A stretch of 64,000 nucleotides of DNA, from NCBI RefSeq assembly GCF_964340395.1, contig NC_135571.1, forward strand, positions 14,729,221 through 14,793,220. Reading direction: 5' to 3'. The translations under genes were made by a program, and so were the position numbers. This DNA is from Glandiceps talaboti (lineage: Eukaryota > Hemichordata > Enteropneusta > Spengelidae). This document shows, in pieces, positions 56,021 through 64,000 of this stretch. The notes beneath the pieces were generated by a model. That model saw only the letters and a list, made by a program, of their open reading frames with translations, did no database searches and was not told the DNA's origin. Within the stretch, counting starts at the first letter, position 1; the number at the start of each line of letters is the position of its first letter.

Positions 56021-56303
56021 TGCGCAGACTGTGACCTTGTTCGGCACCTTGGAGGTAACCACCCATACATCATAAAGAAAGCTATTGTTTCCATGGACTC
56101 AACTTAGAAACCACCACCGTTTTGATAATGCCTGTCTACCATTGTACAAAGTTTATAATTTTGATATGCTATCCAAATAAAAGAAAAACACAAAGGTGAC
56201 ATTATATTTGTTTATTTTAAACTGTCTTGGAATCTATATAATAATTTAGACCTTTGTAAGTACGCACCCACCCGCATAGACACATACAGATAGATACACA
56301 ACT

Positions 56304-57306
<1,003 letters not shown>

Positions 57307-60300
57307 AGAGAGGGGGATATTGCCTATGCAGATTTACGTAACCATGGAAATATCACCATGAATTAAATGGTCACAAATCCACCTCTATCCAAATCAAGTT
57401 AAGTAAATATACTTCGTAATACGTACTGTAATCGACATTTCATATCGTGTTCTCACAAGTAAACCAGCCGAACTTGACACGAAACATGAAAGTGACACAC
57501 GAAGAACAGATCACGTGGAGAACGTTGTATTGTTTTAGCCATGTATATAACTTGTATCACTGTATACATAGTCGGTTTCCAAACATTGGAGAGTGGATCA
57601 ACGTCTAATAAAACTAAATATTGGACAGTGGATCAACGTCTAATGAAACAAACTGCACAGCTCATATTTTGATAATTTAACCCTCAGAAAATCCTTGAGG
57701 TCAACTTTGTATTGTGTGAGATTAAAAACTAAATATTGACAGAGTTTAGTGACGATATGGGAACTTTAAGTTGAAAGACATTGTTGTTTAACCCATCCCG
57801 TGTTTTGTCCCTGAATATCAGAATATAGCATTTAGGACCCAAGTACGCAAAAATATCATGACCACAGATGCTTTTTTGAGAAAACCAAATTCATGTCAAG
57901 AAAGATGAATTCTTCAACATGTTTTGTTTATTCTGAGAATCGTATTTTGTACGTTTTAAAAAAAATAAACCAGTTTCAATGTTATTCTTGTAACGAATTA
58001 TGTACAATGTACAATTTATGAAACTATTACCGTATATAAATGTTTTGTCAAATATAATCAATTGCAAAGATTCAGACGGGAAAGAATATCTTATATTTGT
58101 TGTTGTTTTTTAAAATGAAAACAAAAGATGGTCGCGACTGAGAGAAGTTAGGCGGAGTTTGATCAGAATGCTATGGTATGACTGATGAAAGACTTCACAA
58201 ATTGTTAGTTTCTGGTCAATCTGAATGTATAAATATTAATATATTTATTACATTAGAAGTATTAATGATTCCAGTTATATTTGAATCTGTCTTTATTGTA
58301 CGCTGATGAAAAATATCAGGAAATCTCTACTACGAAATCAATTAATGTAACAATGCCAGAAGACAATTGCCATGTCATCTAATCTAACAATGCCAGAAGA
58401 CAATTGCCATTGATATTAGCATTATAACTACAATAGTCTAGTCAAGGGTTTGTGTAATTATTTTTACTTTAAGCAAAGAAGTTTATAAACCCAGTCTGTA
58501 GAATAGTACGATGACATGATAAGGAGTACACAAATGATACAACTTCTGTAATCTTATCATTTTGTCATGGCTTATCAAGGCCAGCACCGCTTCACTAATT
58601 ACCATGATACCTGTCTGTGACGTCACATTATGTTGCATGTAATTACCAGGTTGACTTTTCTGCTATAAACCACTAACCTAGTACTAGCCTAGCTGTAGAC
58701 TTGAACGACTGTCGCTACTACACTATTCAAAGAATGACAGCGAGAATTAAAAAAAAATCTAAATGTCATTTATGATAGTGTTAGGTAGGTATATATAGCC
58801 CTTGGCGTCTACAGGTAGGCTACAAACCTAGTATCACTACGTCTACAGGTAGGCTACAAACCTAGTATCATTACGTAACGATTTCATAATTTATAACGTT
58901 ACATATACATTACATTGGTTGACATTTACGTTGTATTAAAATATAACACAACCTGTAGACAGTTAAAATACATGTAAAAAATAAGTTATAAACTCAACAC
59001 GTCCAACCCGAGTCATGACTACGGCCATGTCAAGGTAACAATCTCACCAATAACAATAATCTGAACGAACGTGATTGATGGCTCAACCTTGATAATGAAA
59101 GGTCAATGTCGACTTTTACGAGCACGGGGACGAAACAGACGAGTCGGCAACAAAGGTCACACAAAGGTCATGACAGGTCTTATTTCGACTAGCCGACACT
59201 GAAATATCCGTAACTGAAGATAGTGTTAAATACTTGCTAAATAAATATAAGTAACACCTGCAAAGATAACTACTAAAATATAATTTTGTCAAATTTTGAA
59301 AAACCAACGACGCCTGTTGGGTTAACTGTAAAAATTCAAGAAAAATGTATTTGTTGAGTGAGGCCTTCGTACATCGTTAATAATGTGTCGATATATCACA
59401 GGCGTGGAACTATAATTATGCTTTACCCGTACCCCATTAGCAATGCCACCACCTGAAATGAAATGATTTTAAATTGCTGGCCCTACCCTAAACGATCCCA
59501 AAACCCTCATACGGGCCAATTAATAGTTGGTGTATACCTTTACCGAGTTAAAACAGTGACGTTTTGCCAGACGAAACATGCAATCCAAAAGTAATTAGCA
59601 ATATCAGAGTTGACCATAGTTTATCGCAAACATTTAACCATAGAGTATTCGGCAAGTTAAAGATTATACATGGTTTATCAAATCATACAATTAATTAATG
59701 TCAAAATGTCCATTTAACATATGCTTCCTACATCATCATATTCATAGTCAGCTCTGTGTGTCTACATCCGGGGTCTACATACCCATTTAATGATGATTAT
59801 ATGTGACCAGCCTACGACACTTTAACTTGAACTCAACACCCTATGTCACGTTGCCATAGCAACAGAGTACAATCGCCTATTTCGTCTCCCTACCTGTTTC
59901 TTATGCTCAGGTCGAATACTACAGAGAAGCATATATGATATTGACATCGGAAACAATAAATTTGTCGAATTATGTCGTGTGATGAAGTAGTGATGTAGAG
60001 GGAATTGCCGGCGTGCACACACATTACATAGATAGGCCAAGGTCTGAGCTGGGCACAGTTAACCACAGATATTTGTATACTTAACACGTTATAGAGTTTC
60101 CCTTGATCGGCCGTTCAATCCGTGGGAAACTATCAGGAAGAATTTGAGGAATGGAATAGATGATAGGTTAAACTCGTCGGTGTTTATTTCGTTTTGTGTT
60201 CATTTCCCTATATCATGTATATGTTGATTTATGATAGTAGTCGCAGTGCCGTCCATCGTTTCATTCCATTCCAAATCCCCGAGATGTCTTTGTAAATTTT

Positions 60301-60840
60301 AGTTTTACATGTAAATTGCCTTTTATTTTATTTATTCTACTTTTTTCTGTATTTAAGTTCGAGATTTTTTTCTTATCTCTTCCCAATTATTGTATGTTAA
60401 CTTGCCATTGAAATGCAATCTCCTTACATATAATCTTGACCAATCTTATCTTATCCCGCTACCCCCTCCCCATATCGGAGAAGAGGGCTATTCCGTACCC
60501 CTCCAGGATCACTGAGATGTTGACAACTTTGGAAGGGAGGCTACGATACCGATACTCAATCACCGGCATTATAGGAATACTCATATCTATAACTTTGCGA
60601 CCTTTCTGCTTCTCTCTACCACGTCCTCGTACTCATCAAACTGGGGTGCATAACAATGATAATTTCACTAACATTCATGGAAAATTTATAATACCCTAAA
60701 TTTCTGTCTATTAAACTTTTCAATAATGTTATCAATGGTGAAAGTCTGGCAGTGTATTACAGGTAGCATGCTTAATTTTTTTCGAGTCCTCGTGTTGGCA
60801 TATTATGGTTGTGGTGTACCAAGCTGAACGTGTGACGTCC
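57307..60840. other. Intergenic, no recognised gene
   Basis: Unique AT-rich sequence with three short direct duplications (sites near 57590/57628, 58351/58387 and 58807/58839). No convincing exon. Confidence 0.55.
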
Positions 60841-60851
60841 ATAAACACGTG

Positions 60852-61380
<529 letters not shown>

Positions 61381-63587
61381 AGCAGCAGCAGGATGGCCCG
61401 GCCATAGTGGTCATATACAAGAGAACTACATCGTAACTTGCGCACAAGTAGTCCTGCTTGCATACGGAGTAAGTCGTCCCTCCCTAGGGTCATGTGAGCA
61501 ATCTAGACCCGTGCATCGTCTACAACTCAGCAGGACGAGTGCACAAGCAGTTTCTCGTCACCATGGTCACACACCAGTGGAAGGCAAGTCAACGTATGTT
61601 ACTGGTGATTTGTTGGTTGTTTGTGTCAATGTTGCACCTGCTTATTAATTCCGGAAAGATCCACTTAAGCCAAGGACCAATACCGGCATTAAAGTATATG
61701 CTATATCTACATGGCGTTTCCTCTATTGCGTATAGTCACTCTACGACTTGTCAACATACACTTTTGTTGAACTGTGCTGTCACCGAAACGTGAACATTGA
61801 AATGCAGGCAGCATTTACTTTGTACAAATGACGTGTACATTCCAATGACCAATGTGTTACTGAACGATAGACTCAACTCTTTTTACCGTAAAGTTAAAGG
61901 GTCTTTCTCACCCGCATGTCTATGGTTGATATTGGTTCCATGGGAGAGTTGCAGATGTAAATGAAATCGTTTCGGAACGACAGATGTAAACACGAAGACA
62001 TGTTCATGTTGGTTTTAGCCAAGATATATTATAATACTATAGCTTTGCAGCCTGGTATCTATGTTGCATAATCACTATTGTCATCTAATTAGCGTTCGCT
62101 GACGATAGAAGTGAGTCGAGATATAATGGAGATACTGCGGTGGACAGTCTACAGCTGATGACTCCATTAGCAAGATTACATCAGTGATACCGCGACGACA
62201 CATTTCAACGTTCACAGGTAAATACAATGCAACACTCTACAACAGTGCATGGAATATTTAGGCCAGCGATATCATTGCGGTTTCACTAAGTTGCGCCCTC
62301 CGCTTCTTTGCAAACCCCGTAAGAAAATAAACAGCTCGCTAGCGCTGGGTGTATATACACGCTACGGGGTTTCGACACGTCTTCTCCTAGCTGCAATAAT
62401 TATAGCGTTTGATGTGATTTTGAGGGCTTTTTCGTCTGTTTTTGCGCCTTTTTTTTCGTTCCAACGTTAAGATGTTGGTGATCACCATGAAAAGGCAGAT
62501 TGTTCAAAATTTGGAGGTATTGCTTCAGAAAGTTGAAACACGTTCATAAACCCATTTTGGATCAATGCCTTTTACAGATTAGTTTTCAGGTAGGGTACAG
62601 TGTTTCCAAGGAGTGCCATGGGTGCATCTTAAATTTGTTGATTCTGGAATTACATCAGATTGTTCAAATTGTCGTCTACCTCTGCTATATTAGCTTGTAA
62701 CTTCTGCTGTTTCCCAACTTCTCTCTTATCTGAGACAGTCATCGGTAAAAGAATTTTTTGAATATCGTAAATACCTATTATAACATCATTATTTTGTATT
62801 ATGATCATCCTAGACTAGAATATCACCATCCTGGAATGGAATATGAGTTGACAAGTGACTGTCTAAGTTAGCCTTACATGTATTGTCTGTAGTATGGATG
62901 ATATGGATTCAATGAATCGTTAACATATACAAATTACATGTCTATGTTACCATGGTAACACATCTCAATGACAAGTGTGACTATATTAGATATTCCTTGA
63001 ACTTTACCAAGTTAATGACCTTGTGAAATTTGCATATGACCTGTTAGCAGATGCTGTGTTTATAACAATGTAAAGACATCCAGTAGTAATTAAGTGAAGT
63101 ATACCATCAGTGAAGGTATTGCTGAAAAGGGTATATTGTACTCAGAGTCAGAATTGTCTAAAAGTTGTCACACAGTTAACCCTGACAGCTGTTACTGAGT
63201 CAGTATGAAAAAAGTGATCTTGTAAAATTGTGATGAATTGGGATTTGTTCATTCATTGGTAACAGTAATGGTTCAAGAATATGAGATAGGACCAGTTACA
63301 ATTCATGTTGTATATTTGTTTACTGTTAAATTTCAGACCACAAACAGTGAACACTATCTATGATATTTGCTAATGAAAAAAGGTGACCTTGTAATAGTCT
63401 TAAAATTTGATTATTTATTGATTACAATGATGTAAAGCGGTGAGATTACACTCTCTGACTTTAACATATTGAACTATCCACACCACTACTTTCAGCCCTA
63501 TTTCTTGGTTAGGTAGTGTAAATGTATCAATGTAGAACAATTGACAATTAATAGCAGTTGTGATATCAAAGTCTATTCCGATCTATC
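61381..63587. other. Intergenic, no recognised gene
   Basis: Contains the hairpin and dispersed element at 62312-62431. A possible non-coding exon end (ttcacag then gtaaat at 62218) is too weak to call. Confidence 0.5.
62312..62431. repeat. Hairpin plus copy of the 9569 dispersed element
   Basis: aaaccccgta at 62312-62321 pairs exactly with 62363-62372, with cgctagcg in the loop. The next 43 bp (62389-62431) match 9569-9611 with three differences. Confidence 0.6.
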
Positions 63588-63803
63588 AGTCAGTCAGTCA
63601 GTCAGTCAGTCAGTCAGTCAGTCAGTCAGTTAGTCAGTCAGTTAGTCAGTCAGTCTAGTCAGTCAGTCAGTCAGTCAGTCAGTCTAGTCAGTCAGTCAGT
63701 CAGTCAGTCAGTCAGTCTAGTCAGTCAGTCAGTCAGTCAGTCAGTCAGTCAGTCTAGTCAGTCAGTCAGTCAGTCAGTCAGTCAGTCAGTCAGTCAGTCA
63801 GTC
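63588..63803. repeat. (GTCA)n microsatellite
   Basis: About 52 units with four gtctagtca interruptions about 30-45 bp apart. Confidence 0.97.
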
Positions 63804-63817
63804 AATCTTTACTATAC

Positions 63818-64000
63818 ACATTAGTTAACAGAGAGTGTGGTATGGTATAGTTTATGAAATAATGTAGAGAGTGTGGTATGGTATAGTTTGTGAAATAAAG
63901 TAGAGAGTGTGGTATGGTATAGTTTGTGAAATAAAGTAGAGAGTGTGGTATGGTATAGTTTGTGAAATAAAGTAAAGAGTGTGGTGTGGTATAGTTTGTG
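63818..64000. repeat. 36-bp minisatellite running off the right edge
   Basis: Five copies of gagagtgtggtatggtatag plus tttgtgaaataaagta. Confidence 0.93.

Noticed and set aside
62110-62217. Possible 5' non-coding exon ending cacag/gtaaat
   Set aside because: Only a donor-like site; no coding frame, acceptor partner or promoter evidence.

Overview
This is a 64-kb piece of an AT-rich, intron-rich animal nuclear genome. It carries three conserved bilaterian genes with phase-consistent GT-AG introns, SINE, LINE and DNA-element debris, and a very heavy load of minisatellites. The mix (abundant tacatgta-type words, repeats that contain exon-intron junctions, marine-invertebrate-type SINEs) suggests a marine invertebrate deuterostome. 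Amphioxus-like is my favoured guess, because minisatellites spanning exon-intron junctions are, as I recall, known there as 'mirage' minisatellites. The species is not proven by the sequence.

Layout. (1) 354-8955, minus strand: the first four coding exons of CWF19L1, an RNA-processing factor with an N-terminal metallophosphoesterase-like domain; the rest lies left of the window. (2) 8956-9381: a compact 426-bp divergent promoter with ETS-like sites and a good RFX X-box. (3) 9382-37198, plus strand: complete DNAAF3 (axonemal dynein assembly factor), ten coding exons, 476 codons, spread over 28 kb because its introns are mostly tandem repeats. (4) 37.2-42.0 kb: convergent intergenic region rich in a dispersed repeat family. 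(5) 42062-52908, minus strand: complete five-exon D-type cyclin (287 codons) with a Rb-binding LxCxE motif and a C-terminal TP phosphodegron. (6) 52.9-64 kb: cyclin D promoter and a gene-poor flank with large microsatellites; I recognise no gene there.

The most striking observation is that four of the ten DNAAF3 exons end or begin inside a tandem array whose repeat unit itself contains coding sequence plus the adjoining splice site. These are about 30 copies of the exon 3 acceptor, 2 copies of the exon 4 donor, about 17 copies of the exon 5 donor and about 40 copies of the exon 8 donor. Only the outermost copy gives the conserved protein, except at exon 5, where the 45-bp unit keeps frame and further donors could add 15-residue blocks. 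The spliceosome must therefore choose one site among dozens of near-identical ones, within one gene, repeatedly.

The three genes do not form one pathway. CWF19L1 and DNAAF3 share a promoter region, while DNAAF3 and cyclin D are tail-to-tail. All exon borders come from reading the sequence, homology recalled from the human proteins, and splice-phase bookkeeping. No search was run.
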